This document shows, in pieces, positions 25,506-33,609 of a stretch of DNA of 64,000 nucleotides. The position numbers were made by a program, and so were the translations under genes. Every line of letters begins with the position of its first letter. Within the stretch, counting starts at the first letter, position 1. Source of the DNA: Clostridia bacterium (GTDB lineage: Bacteria; Bacillota; Clostridia; Oscillospirales; UBA644); contig JAGBIM010000023.1 of assembly GCA_017934975.1 (NCBI GenBank), forward strand, positions 1-64,000, written 5' to 3'. The notes below the pieces were generated by a model. The model worked only from the letters and a program-made list of their open reading frames with translations. It made no database searches and was not told the DNA's origin.

Positions 25506-25520
25506 AGCAAACTCTCCTTT

Positions 25521-26243
25521 TTAATACATTTTGGCCGCGTTGTCATATGCAGCGGCATCCAATCCATTTGCCGAAGCAACGGTCTTGCCCTCCCCTGCCC
25601 AGACGAGGCCCCGCTCCATGAGAAGCTCCGCCTCGGGAGCCTGATCGAAGACGTCGTCGTGATGTCCGAGCGAGCAGTAGAACACGCGTCCAATCCCCCA
25701 ATACTTGGTCCACGCCACCGGCATATCCACGGGCTTGTTGGCTGCGTGATAAAAATTGACCAAGGGGAAACGGGTAGTAGCCAAAACTTCAACGCAGGGG
25801 TCCACGTGCAGATAATAATGCTCCGTCTTGACGGAAAAATCCTTCAACCCTTCGACGATGGGTGAGGAGCCGCGACAGATCTTGACCGGATATTCAATTC
25901 CGTCCCCGCCCGGATGGCTGACCCATTGACCGCCGGTGATGAATTGCCATTCGGTGGAATTGCGGAACGCGTCGCACATTCCGCCGTGGCATCCTGCCAT
26001 CCCCGTCCCGCGACTGATGACGTAGGAAACGTTTTTCTCATATTCCCGAGGCAAGGTGCTCATAGTCATGCAGGGAACCAGCAGATCGTATTCCGACAGC
26101 TTCTCTCGATCCGCCAGACATTCCACCCCCTCCACACGATCCACGGTATAGCCGTGCTTTTCCAGCAACCGCTGAAAGCGGGCTGAGACGAGAGCGGGCT
26201 CGTGGCCGTCCCATCCGCCATAGAAAATCAAAGCTTTTTTCAT
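25521..26243 (-). CDS. ThuA-domain protein
   Basis: A 240-residue glutamine-amidotransferase-like protein of the trehalose-utilisation (ThuA) family. Seen features are 'MKKALIFYGGWDGHEPALVSARFQRLLEKHG' at the N-terminus, 'YDLLVPCMTM' and 'SRGTGMAGCHGGMCDAF', where the HGG follows a cysteine. 'GIGRVFYCSLGHHDDVFD' near residue 195 is the conserved His-containing block. The cytoplasmic protein lies first in a two-gene operon with the oxidoreductase and is transcribed divergently from an AraC regulator. ThuA proteins are linked to sugar oxidation and isomerisation; the specific substrate is unknown. Confidence 0.9.
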   Translation of the reverse strand: MKKALIFYGGWDGHEPALVSARFQRLLEKHGYTVDRVEGVECLADREKLSEYDLLVPCMTMSTLPREYEKNVSYVISRGTGMAGCHGGMCDAFRNSTEWQFITGGQWVSHPGGDGIEYPVKICRGSSPIVEGLKDFSVKTEHYYLHVDPCVEVLATTRFPLVNFYHAANKPVDMPVAWTKYWGIGRVFYCSLGHHDDVFDQAPEAELLMERGLVWAGEGKTVASANGLDAAAYDNAAKMY

Positions 26244-26275
26244 CGTAATCCTCCCCGTTTGTTTTTTCTGCTTTC

Positions 26276-26321
26276 ATTATAACACAAAGGTCTTGCAAAA
26301 ACAAGAATTTTATGGTATAAT
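26276..26321. promoter_or_regulatory. Back-to-back promoters of thuA-like and araC-like genes
   Basis: Plus strand: TTGCAA 26293-26298, 17 bp, TATAAT 26316-26321 with TGG. Minus strand: TTGTTT 26299-26304, 17 bp, TATAAT 26276-26281. The two -35 boxes touch, so one bound regulator could control both genes. Confidence 0.75.
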
Positions 26322-26356
26322 ATAAGTCAAAAGTTCAGATCATAAGGAGAACCGCC

Positions 26357-27130
26357 GTGGCCGTCTACGAAAAATACCGATCCCGGAAAGGCTTTTACAA
26401 ATCCATCCTCGACATGACGCGGGGAATGACCTTTCACGCCCACCTGCATACCAGTTTTGAGCTGTTTTACGTATTCCGCGGAACCGTTTTCGTGCGAGTG
26501 GAGCAGGAGGAATACAGTCTGAAGGAGGGACAATCGATTCTCATCCTGCCGAATCTGATTCACGAATACCGCTCCGACGGAGCCGACTCCCTCTCACAAC
26601 TGGCTATTTTTTCGGTAGAATATCTGCCGGAAATCTTTCGGGAAGGAGAAAGCGGTCTTTTTCGGTACCCGATTTCGGAGCTTGCGGAAGAAGATTTTCG
26701 CCGACTGATTGACGCGCAGGAGGATCATTATCTCTTTCGGGCTGCATTGTATCGCGTTGCCGCCCGCTACGCAAAGAACGCCCCCATCCCCCTTGCGGCG
26801 GAGCGAAACGGCAATTTTGCTCTGTGGCTTTCCGATTATCTGGAAAACCACTTCAAAGAGAAGATCGACGAAAAGAGCGTGGCCAAGGCCATGGGCTATC
26901 ACCCCCGATATCTGTCCCTGCTGATCAATCAAAACTTCGGCGTTTCCTTCAAGACGTTGCTGAACGAATACCGCATCCGCGCGGCGCAGCAGCTTTTGAC
27001 AGACAAGAAAAAAAGCATCACGCAGGTCTACACCGACGCGGGCTTTGAATCGCAAAACACCTTTAACCGAAACTTCAAGCTATTTACGGGCGTCACCCCG
27101 CGGGAATATCGAAACAAAAACCGTCCGTAA
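26357..27130 (+). CDS. AraC-family transcriptional regulator
   Basis: A 257-residue regulator starting at GTG 26357 after AAGGAG. Residues 1-140 form a cupin-like ligand domain ('MTFHAHLHTSFELFYVFRGT', 'SLKEGQSILILPNLIHEY'). The C-terminal AraC domain has two helix-turn-helix units: 'KIDEKSVAKAMGYHPRYLSL' and 'ITQVYTDAGFESQNTFNRNF' followed by 'FTGVTPREYRNK'. It is divergent from the thuA/oxidoreductase pair with adjoining promoters and probably senses the sugar handled by that operon. Confidence 0.92.
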   Translation: MAVYEKYRSRKGFYKSILDMTRGMTFHAHLHTSFELFYVFRGTVFVRVEQEEYSLKEGQSILILPNLIHEYRSDGADSLSQLAIFSVEYLPEIFREGESGLFRYPISELAEEDFRRLIDAQEDHYLFRAALYRVAARYAKNAPIPLAAERNGNFALWLSDYLENHFKEKIDEKSVAKAMGYHPRYLSLLINQNFGVSFKTLLNEYRIRAAQQLLTDKKKSITQVYTDAGFESQNTFNRNFKLFTGVTPREYRNKNRP

Positions 27131-27136
27131 ATGAAG

Positions 27137-27169
27137 GTGCATCGCAGAAATGCGGTGCACGGTTTTTTT
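27137..27169 (+). terminator. Repeated GAAA-loop terminator, copy 3
   Basis: GTGCATCGCA-GAAA-TGCGGTGCAC (27137-27160) with a run of seven T, 7 bases after the AraC stop codon. Confidence 0.9.
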
Positions 27170-27170
27170 G

Positions 27171-27199
27171 TTGACATTCCTTCGAGATTGTGGTATAAT
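27171..27199 (+). promoter_or_regulatory. Promoter of the membrane protein gene at 27241
   Basis: TTGACA (27171-27176), 17-bp spacer, TATAAT (27194-27199) with TGG before it; the -35 begins directly after the preceding terminator. Confidence 0.85.
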
Positions 27200-27240
27200 A
27201 AAACCATATCCTTATTTCAACAAAATTCGGGAGGAACGTT

Positions 27241-28524
27241 ATGAGCAAAAAGAAACAGCAATATTGGGAATTGGCAGAAGAATTCACCGCCAGCGAATCT
27301 GCGGCCTTGGACCTGAGCGTTGCCTCGGAATCTTTGACCCATGCCGGAATCAAGGACTTGATTCCCATCGTGCTTGCGGCCGTATCTTTGGGAGTTTTCT
27401 TCCATTCCGTTCCCGTGGTTGCGGTGGTTCTCTTCATCGCATTTCTCTTCGCCCGCGTAATCTTTCTGCACACCGACCCCAAAACCATCCTGATCCTGGA
27501 TGCCCGTACAAAAAAGGTTGTGGGTCGGACCGATACCCGATATACAAACTCCATTTGGGGACTGATCTTTCTGGTGCTTCTCATTGCGGGATATATTTGG
27601 CTCTGCAGTGAGCTTTTCCCCTCGTACGGCCTTTATCAGGTCTTTGTTATGCTCCTGGGCGCAGCGGTACTGCTTCTTAAGCCCGTAATCACCGGTGTTT
27701 ACAAAATCATTTTGGGCAACAAGATCAACCGCCTCTGTAATGACTGCATCGGCGAAGATAAAACGCCCCTGCGGGAAGCCTACTACAAGGGCCTTTGCAA
27801 TTTTGATCGGATCGGAAGAGGCTTCTGGCTGGTCAGCATTACCCTGCTCGTCGTAGGATTGGGCGCGGCCCTGATTCGGTACAACGCAAAGGCCCCCGAA
27901 TTGGAAGCCTGCTTCGATCCCGTAGCCGCCTACTATTCGGATACCGCTCCCCACGCAGAAAGTCGGACACTTATTCCTGAAGAAGTGCTTGGAGATCTGT
28001 CTTGCGGGAAATTTGAGATTTACTCCTCCCATTATTACGCAGATTATCGCTTCGAAACCGAATACACAGGATTTTTGATGGAATACGACGTTTCCGTACA
28101 CTACGAATACGTGGAAAGCGGCGGTCCCCGATGGGTCGTACGGGAACACGAACTCAATTCCGAAACCGTGAAAGCAGTGAACCATTCGGGCACCTGGACG
28201 GGAACGGGCACCGACGATAAGTCCCCCGATTTGTTCGCCCCCGAATGCTCCTTCACCCTCACCTTTGAAACCCTCACGGAAACCGAAGCAAAAGGCACTT
28301 TGGTTCTGACGGCAACGGACGGCACGGAGCTTTACAATTCGGCCTTCTCGGGAACGGCCTCCCGCGAGGGGAACGTCATCACGGCGAACGTGGTGCTGGA
28401 AAAACCCCGACAGACCTTTGCGGAATTGCATACCGAGCTGAGCTTGGAGATCAACCCCGCCGCGGAGAAACTCTCCTTCGGCCTTGCCTACCCCTCCGCA
28501 ACGTTGACCTTAAACCGAGAATAA
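27241..28524 (+). CDS. Multi-pass membrane protein of unknown function
   Basis: A 427-residue protein I do not recognise. Hydrophobic segments occur near 40-75 (likely two), 98-118, 123-150 and 197-218. The remaining 200 residues form a beta-rich domain ('GTLVLTATDGTELYNSAF', 'TWTGTGTDDKSPDLFAPE'), probably outside the membrane. It has its own promoter, a GGGAGGAACGTT ribosome site and a terminator. No neighbour suggests a function. Confidence 0.75.
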   Translation: MSKKKQQYWELAEEFTASESAALDLSVASESLTHAGIKDLIPIVLAAVSLGVFFHSVPVVAVVLFIAFLFARVIFLHTDPKTILILDARTKKVVGRTDTRYTNSIWGLIFLVLLIAGYIWLCSELFPSYGLYQVFVMLLGAAVLLLKPVITGVYKIILGNKINRLCNDCIGEDKTPLREAYYKGLCNFDRIGRGFWLVSITLLVVGLGAALIRYNAKAPELEACFDPVAAYYSDTAPHAESRTLIPEEVLGDLSCGKFEIYSSHYYADYRFETEYTGFLMEYDVSVHYEYVESGGPRWVVREHELNSETVKAVNHSGTWTGTGTDDKSPDLFAPECSFTLTFETLTETEAKGTLVLTATDGTELYNSAFSGTASREGNVITANVVLEKPRQTFAELHTELSLEINPAAEKLSFGLAYPSATLTLNRE

Positions 28525-28547
28525 AGAAAATTTTCCTCAAAAAAACG

Positions 28548-28579
28548 GTGCACCGCAGAAATGCGGTGCACGCTTTTTT
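28548..28579 (+). terminator. Repeated GAAA-loop terminator, copy 4
   Basis: GTGCACCGCA-GAAA-TGCGGTGCAC (28548-28571), a perfect 10-bp stem, then CGCTTTTTT. An A-run on the left makes it usable for the minus-strand gene that ends at 28603. Confidence 0.9.
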
Positions 28580-28602
28580 ATTTTGTTCTGCAGTCTCTGC
28601 AG

Positions 28603-28950
28603 TTAACGATTCTTTTCCCGTTTTCCCCAAAAACGGCGCCTCTTCGGTTTTTCTTGAGGATTCCGCAACAAGGTTCTCAACCAATCAAAATCCTTTGAGT
28701 ATCCATACCGATTCAGATCAATTTCGAATTCCTCGTCCAACTCGTCCAAATCCGCATCGAAATCGTAGGTAAAGCCTCGATCACGCATATAGGTCATTAC
28801 GGGATACATCCGATCCAAGGCAAGATCCACGAAAGAATATATCGTCATCTCATCTCGAATATAATATTCGATCACCAAGAAATTTTCACTGTTCCGAAAA
28901 ACATCCACCATCCGGACGTTGTCCCGATGTCGAAGAATTCTTTGATACAT
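28603..28950 (-). CDS. Small acidic protein of unknown function
   Basis: A 115-residue soluble protein. It has an alpha/beta start ('YQRILRHRDNVRMVDVFRNSENFLVIEYYI'), an acidic middle ('DADLDELDEEFEIDLNRYG') and a strongly basic tail (PQEKPKRRRFWGKREKNR). I chose ATG 28950, with GGAGG 6 bases before it, over ATG 28956, which touches the ribosome site. It lies 21 bases after the surface protein and shares its transcript. No family is recognised. Confidence 0.65.
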   Translation of the reverse strand: MYQRILRHRDNVRMVDVFRNSENFLVIEYYIRDEMTIYSFVDLALDRMYPVMTYMRDRGFTYDFDADLDELDEEFEIDLNRYGYSKDFDWLRTLLRNPQEKPKRRRFWGKREKNR

Positions 28951-28971
28951 TTCCATCCTCCAGATTTCACG

Positions 28972-30801
28972 TTATTCTTCGGTCTTTTGCGGTTTCTTCT
29001 TCAGAAAGAAGAACACGGTGACACCGCATCCAACCGCAAGGATCAGGACGGGAATCAACCAGAACCAAACCGTTCCTCCGACCTCTTCCTTCGGAAGATC
29101 GGAACCGCTCACAGAATCCGTGTCCGAAAGCGTACTTTGAGCAGGAATATCCGTATCCGACGCAACGACATCGCCGTTGCTCTCCGAAGTCAACGAATCC
29201 ACAATGTCGGTGATATCCGTATCGGACGAGGTTGTATCGGCAGAACTGTCCGTATCCGACGGTGCGGAAGGGTTGTCCGCCTTTGCCGTCAGAGTGTAAA
29301 TGCTGAAGTGGTCCGTTTCAAAAAAAGCAAACCCGTTTTTCACGGTAACGTCAAACTCCGTCGTGTTGCCTTCCCCGTCAACGTAATACACCACCAAGGA
29401 TTTGTTCATATACTTTTGGGGAATGGGAAGTTGCACTTTGAATTTTCCGTTTTTCAATTGGGACACGAAATCGTCAATAGAACCCGAAAAGAGCTGAATA
29501 TCGAACATTTCGCTGTCATCAATTTTAAGAACGCCGCAGATCCGCTCGTGCTCCTTCCCCTGCGTGACCTTGTTCACCTTGATCACCGCATCCAGAGGGA
29601 CTTCGGAAGAATCCGTGGAAACGGAAACGCCGGTGTCAAAATCAACGCTGGCATAAGAAGGAACGGAAAGCTTCGTATCATCTCGTACGATTACAAATTT
29701 ATAAGACTCTCCTCGGTCGAGCGCTTCCACGTTAAACAGGAAATCTCCCGCCGCATTTCGGAGATACTCCTGCTGATATTCCCCGTTATTATAGCGGGCA
29801 ACCGCGTCTCTCTTGTAATATGAAGTGATTTCAAGGGTATTTTTGCGTTCCATAACTTTCGTAGTCGTTTCCTGCAGCAAAACACTGTTCTGAAGGGACG
29901 GATCCTTGGCCTGTTCAGCAGTAACGATGGCTTCCAGCGAGGCAATTTCCTCTTGCAGATCGGCCATCTGCTTATCGTACTCCGCAATTTGTTTCGTATA
30001 AAAGCCAGCCACCGTTTCGCCGCTCCCGGAAACCTTCACACGGCCAGCCCCCACGTAATCGTCGATTCGCGTCTGTGCAGCAAAGACCAACGCATCCTCC
30101 GTAATTTCCGTACTTTCGGGCACGTAAATCACGTGGTTTGCCCGCGCAAAAACTGCCTGTTGGGCATAGTAAACCGTATCTCCGTGAAAGAATCTGGCGT
30201 CTCCCAACCGCTCCGTGTAAAAAGGATCGTCCGCCCCTGCGCGGGTTTGAATTTTAATGGAAAAATTAGTATTTTCGGTAATTGCCTTCAGCTCATCCGA
30301 GAAATTGGCCAGTTCATCCAGTACCTGCTCGGTAGATTTGTTATAGACCATGTAGTTGACAAATTCCAGATCCGTAAGATCGAATCCCATGCCTCCGTCC
30401 TCATTCTTGGGAATTTTTTGCACGAGGGAAGACACTGCACCCTGCACCTTTTCATCATACTGCCAAAGAACATCCACCCGGTGGCTCTCTACCTTTTCCT
30501 GCCCGCGGTACATATTAAGAACTGCGCTTGAAAGATCGTCCGCAAAAGACTCGAATTCAAAGGTGATTTTGCTTGCGTCGGCCCCGAACCTTTCGTTCTC
30601 GACGTAAAAATAATCCATTGTCAGCATAAACAAAACGTCTTCTTGATCGGAGGGCTTGACTGAATGAAAAACATACTTCCCATCGGTCAAAGCCGCCTTG
30701 AAATCTTCGCTCATTTCTCCACCTGCCTGGGCAAAGACAGATACAAAACCGCTTGTAATCAACAAAAGGACCGATAACAAAAATACTGCTGTTTTTTTCA
30801 T
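28972..30801 (-). CDS. Membrane-anchored surface protein with Ser-Asp-Thr-rich stalk
   Basis: A 609-residue exported protein. Residues 1-25 (MKKTAVFLLSVLLLITSG...) are a signal peptide. A folded region follows, with a coiled-coil-like stretch ('MADLQEEIASLEAIVTAEQ') near residue 310. Residues about 515-570 are low-complexity with repeated SDTD units, resembling wall-spanning stalks. A C-terminal hydrophobic helix (about 576-599) and tail KKKPQKTEE anchor it. The usual LPxTG sortase motif is absent (the sequence reads LPKEE), so membrane anchoring is more likely than covalent wall attachment. ATG 30801 has a GGAGAG site. Confidence 0.78.
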   Translation of the reverse strand: MKKTAVFLLSVLLLITSGFVSVFAQAGGEMSEDFKAALTDGKYVFHSVKPSDQEDVLFMLTMDYFYVENERFGADASKITFEFESFADDLSSAVLNMYRGQEKVESHRVDVLWQYDEKVQGAVSSLVQKIPKNEDGGMGFDLTDLEFVNYMVYNKSTEQVLDELANFSDELKAITENTNFSIKIQTRAGADDPFYTERLGDARFFHGDTVYYAQQAVFARANHVIYVPESTEITEDALVFAAQTRIDDYVGAGRVKVSGSGETVAGFYTKQIAEYDKQMADLQEEIASLEAIVTAEQAKDPSLQNSVLLQETTTKVMERKNTLEITSYYKRDAVARYNNGEYQQEYLRNAAGDFLFNVEALDRGESYKFVIVRDDTKLSVPSYASVDFDTGVSVSTDSSEVPLDAVIKVNKVTQGKEHERICGVLKIDDSEMFDIQLFSGSIDDFVSQLKNGKFKVQLPIPQKYMNKSLVVYYVDGEGNTTEFDVTVKNGFAFFETDHFSIYTLTAKADNPSAPSDTDSSADTTSSDTDITDIVDSLTSESNGDVVASDTDIPAQSTLSDTDSVSGSDLPKEEVGGTVWFWLIPVLILAVGCGVTVFFFLKKKPQKTEE

Positions 30802-30851
30802 AAAAATCTCTCCAATCGCTTTTCTGTTTGATTCGTACTTCATTTCCGTAC

Positions 30852-32120
30852 TTACTCTTCCAGCATCATGCGGACGATTTCCTTGTCGGTCTGGGCCATG
30901 CCCACCTTACCGATATACCCCACGCAGGAGATGGTCTCCCCCGTGTCCTCCTTGATGATGCCCGTATAGGCGGCGTAGGCCTTCCCCTGCATGGCAAAGG
31001 CGTGAGCCATCATAGCCGCATCCAGTGCGGAGGCGATCTTGGCGGCGCAGGAGGTCTTTGCTCCGTCGCAGATAATACCGGGAATGTCTGCCAACGTGTT
31101 GTCAATGGTGTCCTTGATCTGCTGAACGGTGCCGCCCGCAAGATAGGTGATGGCGGCCCCTGCGGCGCAGGAAGCGGAAACCGCCCCGCAGAACGCGGAG
31201 AGTTTGCCGATAAATTCCTTTTGATAAATGGTCAGAAGCGCGGAAAAAACGAGGGCGCGATACAGGGATTCCTGGGGCAACATTTTTTCCCGCGCGTAGA
31301 TAATCACGGGGACGGAAGAGGCAATGCCTTGATTTCCGCTGCCCGAATTGATGATCACGGGCATATCGCATCCGTCCATCCGCGCCTCGGAGGCGGCGGC
31401 AGCGTAGGCCCGCATACGGGTGACCACCCCGTCGGGATAGGTGTCCCGCAAAATCCGTCCGATGCCAAGGCCATAATTGCCCGACATTCCTTCGTAGGCA
31501 ATATCCATATTATAACGGATCTGACGGTCCAAAAGATACTTCACCTTTCCGAGATCCACCGTATCCGCAAATTCCTTGATACTTTCCACACTCAACGTGG
31601 AACGGTCTGCGGCGGATTCCGATTCCGCAGACTTTTTTCGGAACAGAACCGTGCCGTTTTTCTCGATGCGCACGATATTGGTATGATCGTACCGCACCTC
31701 CACGGAAACGCGGTCGGAACCGCAAATGGCGTCAATGATGAAATGGAGGGGAATCTCCGATTCCAGATACTCCACCTTGCAGTTTCCGTCTGCCAAAAAG
31801 GTCTTGGCGGCGGCAAGCGTTTCGGGCGTGACCGATTCCAGCACTTCCATGCCGCGGGAGGGGTCTCCCCCAAAGGCACCCAGAGCACAGGCAGGCTCAA
31901 TTCCCGTCATTCCGCCGGAATTGGGGATGCTGACGCACCGCACGTTTTTGATGATATTTCCGCTGCAACGGGCAACGATGCCCGTGGGAATTTCTCCCAA
32001 AACCTCCCGTGCCCGCGCAGAGGCAAAGGCAAGGGCAATGGGCTCGGTGCATCCCATGGCGGCAATCAGTTCTTCGGATAAAATGGCAAGATAATCCGCA
32101 GTTTGTTTTTCGGTCAGCAT
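30852..32120 (-). CDS. UPF0597 family protein, probable L-cysteine desulfidase (CyuA/YhaM type)
   Basis: A 422-residue enzyme of the serine-dehydratase-alpha-like UPF0597 family. Marker text includes 'AAMGCTEPIALAFASARAREVLG' (residues 21-43), 'CVSIPNSGGMTGIEPACALGAFGG' and 'VIINSGSGNQGIASSVPVI'. Cysteines in MGCTEP, AFCGAVSASCAAG and 'GIICDGAKTSCAAKI' fit a labile [4Fe-4S] cluster, as in E. coli CyuA and archaeal cysteine desulfidase, which split L-cysteine to pyruvate, ammonia and sulfide. Full length and soluble. The surface protein gene is 50 bases downstream. Confidence 0.85.
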   Translation of the reverse strand: MLTEKQTADYLAILSEELIAAMGCTEPIALAFASARAREVLGEIPTGIVARCSGNIIKNVRCVSIPNSGGMTGIEPACALGAFGGDPSRGMEVLESVTPETLAAAKTFLADGNCKVEYLESEIPLHFIIDAICGSDRVSVEVRYDHTNIVRIEKNGTVLFRKKSAESESAADRSTLSVESIKEFADTVDLGKVKYLLDRQIRYNMDIAYEGMSGNYGLGIGRILRDTYPDGVVTRMRAYAAAASEARMDGCDMPVIINSGSGNQGIASSVPVIIYAREKMLPQESLYRALVFSALLTIYQKEFIGKLSAFCGAVSASCAAGAAITYLAGGTVQQIKDTIDNTLADIPGIICDGAKTSCAAKIASALDAAMMAHAFAMQGKAYAAYTGIIKEDTGETISCVGYIGKVGMAQTDKEIVRMMLEE

Positions 32121-32213
32121 AACGGTCTCCCCCTCTTGAATCTCTTTTTATTATACCATATCCCGCTCGTGGGTTACAAGGGGATTTTGTTACATTAAAT
32201 CGAATTTCGGCAA

Positions 32214-32242
32214 CAAAAATCCGCCCGAACGAGTCGGGCGGA
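32214..32242 (-). terminator. Terminator of the zinc-ribbon membrane protein gene
   Basis: TCCGCCCGA / TCGGGCGGA perfect 9-bp stem with loop ACGAG; on the minus strand it is followed by TTTTTG. Confidence 0.85.
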
Positions 32243-32256
32243 CAAGGAAGACGGAA

Positions 32257-32973
32257 TTAATAGAACAGATCGCCAAGATCGCTGTAGTCACCGAGATCAC
32301 CGAAGGGGTTGCTGTAGACGTTCTCCGTATACGCACCCAGGATCAGATCGCTGAAGATGGCGGACAGAACGAAGGCAAGAGCCAAAACGGCGCAGAAGAT
32401 CCAGAAATAAGAACGAACGGGTTTTCCCATCTTCTGAATGGCAACGTACAGGATGAGGATCAGGAAGATGTACGCAACGTCGGAGACGAAGGATTCCAGA
32501 CCCCACCAAGCAAAGTGGAAGCCCATGTTGACCAGGTTTGCAACGCAGGTGGGAATGAGCGCCAGACCCAACACGTTCAACGCGGTGAACGGATTGGGTG
32601 CCTTGCCTGCAGAGAGGAAGGAGATCAGATAGATGGCACCGTAGGTAAAGCCCAGGTACAGAAGACCCGTAACCAGAGACAGACCGAACAGAGCGCCGAA
32701 GTTCAGAAACTCGTTATCCATAACCAGAGCGTTGAACAGGGCGAAGATGATCCAGTACAGACCCACGCCGATCACGCCTTCAAAGCCGGTGGACTGAGCC
32801 GCCAGACCGATGGCCTGGGTGGGATTGACCAGCGCCTTGAGCTGATCCAGGAAGGACTTAACGAAAGGGGGCATTCCTGCGGAAGCAGGTTTCACAGCGC
32901 CGGTGGGCTGACCGCATCCGTCACAGAACTGGGCGTCATCGGGCAGCTGTTTGCCGCAATTTTTACAGAACAT
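32257..32973 (-). CDS. Zinc-ribbon plus YIP1-like membrane protein
   Basis: A 238-residue protein. Residues 1-25 are a zinc ribbon with two CxxC pairs (MFCKNCGKQLPD and 'FCDGCGQPTG'). After a linker come about five hydrophobic segments (near 68-90, 93-118, 125-150, 162-180 and 190-212), the layout of YIP1/DUF-type membrane proteins in Clostridia. The C-terminus is short and acidic. It is a single gene with a terminator. The function is unknown; zinc-ribbon plus YIP1 proteins are very common and uncharacterised. Confidence 0.8.
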   Translation of the reverse strand: MFCKNCGKQLPDDAQFCDGCGQPTGAVKPASAGMPPFVKSFLDQLKALVNPTQAIGLAAQSTGFEGVIGVGLYWIIFALFNALVMDNEFLNFGALFGLSLVTGLLYLGFTYGAIYLISFLSAGKAPNPFTALNVLGLALIPTCVANLVNMGFHFAWWGLESFVSDVAYIFLILILYVAIQKMGKPVRSYFWIFCAVLALAFVLSAIFSDLILGAYTENVYSNPFGDLGDYSDLGDLFY

Positions 32974-33245
32974 ACGAAAACCTCCAAAAAATTTCTTCGG
33001 GAGGTGAACACTCCCTTTCGTTCATTATAAAAAAAAATGGTGTCTTTTCTGTGGCGTAATTGTATAATTTTTTTTATATCTATTCAATTCCCCCTTTTTC
33101 GCATTCCCCATTCCAAAAGCAAAACAATTTGCGAAAAAACCGCCGAAACCCTTGACAAATCCCGCACAATATAATATAATGTAGACCGATTTGCTTTTTC
33201 ACGCAAAAAAAACGCAAAACGTAATAAAATGTTTACAAACAGGCC

Positions 33246-33274
33246 TTGACTTTAGCGTGCTAACATGGTATAAT
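33246..33274 (+). promoter_or_regulatory. his operon promoter with palindrome in the spacer
   Basis: TTGACT (33246-33251), 17-bp spacer, TATAAT (33269-33274) with TGG before it. The spacer holds TTAGCGTGCTAA (33252-33263), a dyad that a dimeric regulator could bind to block RNA polymerase. The first gene downstream encodes a TrpR-fold repressor. The rest of 32974-33245 is AT-rich with nothing else I can name. Confidence 0.7.
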
Positions 33275-33309
33275 GGTAGCCAGTTGAAATCAGAAAGGAT
33301 GAACTCCCC

Positions 33310-33594
33310 GTGAAAGAACTCCGCAACCAAGCCACCGACCGTCTCTTTGAAACGGTTCTCAAGCTGAAGACCGTGGAAGAATGTTACGATTTTTTTGAGG
33401 ATCTGTGCACCATTAAGGAACTGCAGGATCTTTCCCAGCGCATGGAAGTGGCAACCCTCCTCCACGAAGGGCAGAGCTTCTTGCAGATCTCCGCAAAAAC
33501 GGGGGCATCCACTGCCACCATCGGGCGGGTGAACAAATGCCTCAACTACGGCAGCGGCGGATACCGTCGGGCCTTGCAGAACGAGAACGAATAA
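33310..33594 (+). CDS. TrpR-like regulator YerC/YecD, probable histidine-operon repressor
   Basis: A 94-residue all-helical DNA-binding protein of the TrpR superfamily. The family reads 'LYDFFEDLCTIKELQDLSQRMEVA', then the helix-turn-helix 'FLQISAKTGASTATIGRVNKCL' and ends 'GSGGYRRAL', all visible here. It starts at GTG 33310. It is the first gene of the histidine operon, 15 bases before hisZ. TrpR-type YerC proteins have been predicted to control histidine genes in Bacillota, so autoregulation through the palindrome in the promoter is likely, with histidine as the natural co-repressor candidate. Confidence 0.88.
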   Translation: MKELRNQATDRLFETVLKLKTVEECYDFFEDLCTIKELQDLSQRMEVATLLHEGQSFLQISAKTGASTATIGRVNKCLNYGSGGYRRALQNENE

Positions 33595-33609
33595 GGAAAG
33601 GGCTCTCCC

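Noticed and set aside
17867-28579. Four similar hairpins considered as a CRISPR array or integron attC sites
   Set aside because: They are kilobases apart, each ends a gene and carries a T-run; there are no spacers or Cas genes.
30852-32120. Classical L-serine dehydratase alpha subunit
   Set aside because: Length and motifs match the UPF0597/CyuA family and no beta subunit is nearby; cysteine desulfidase is the better call.
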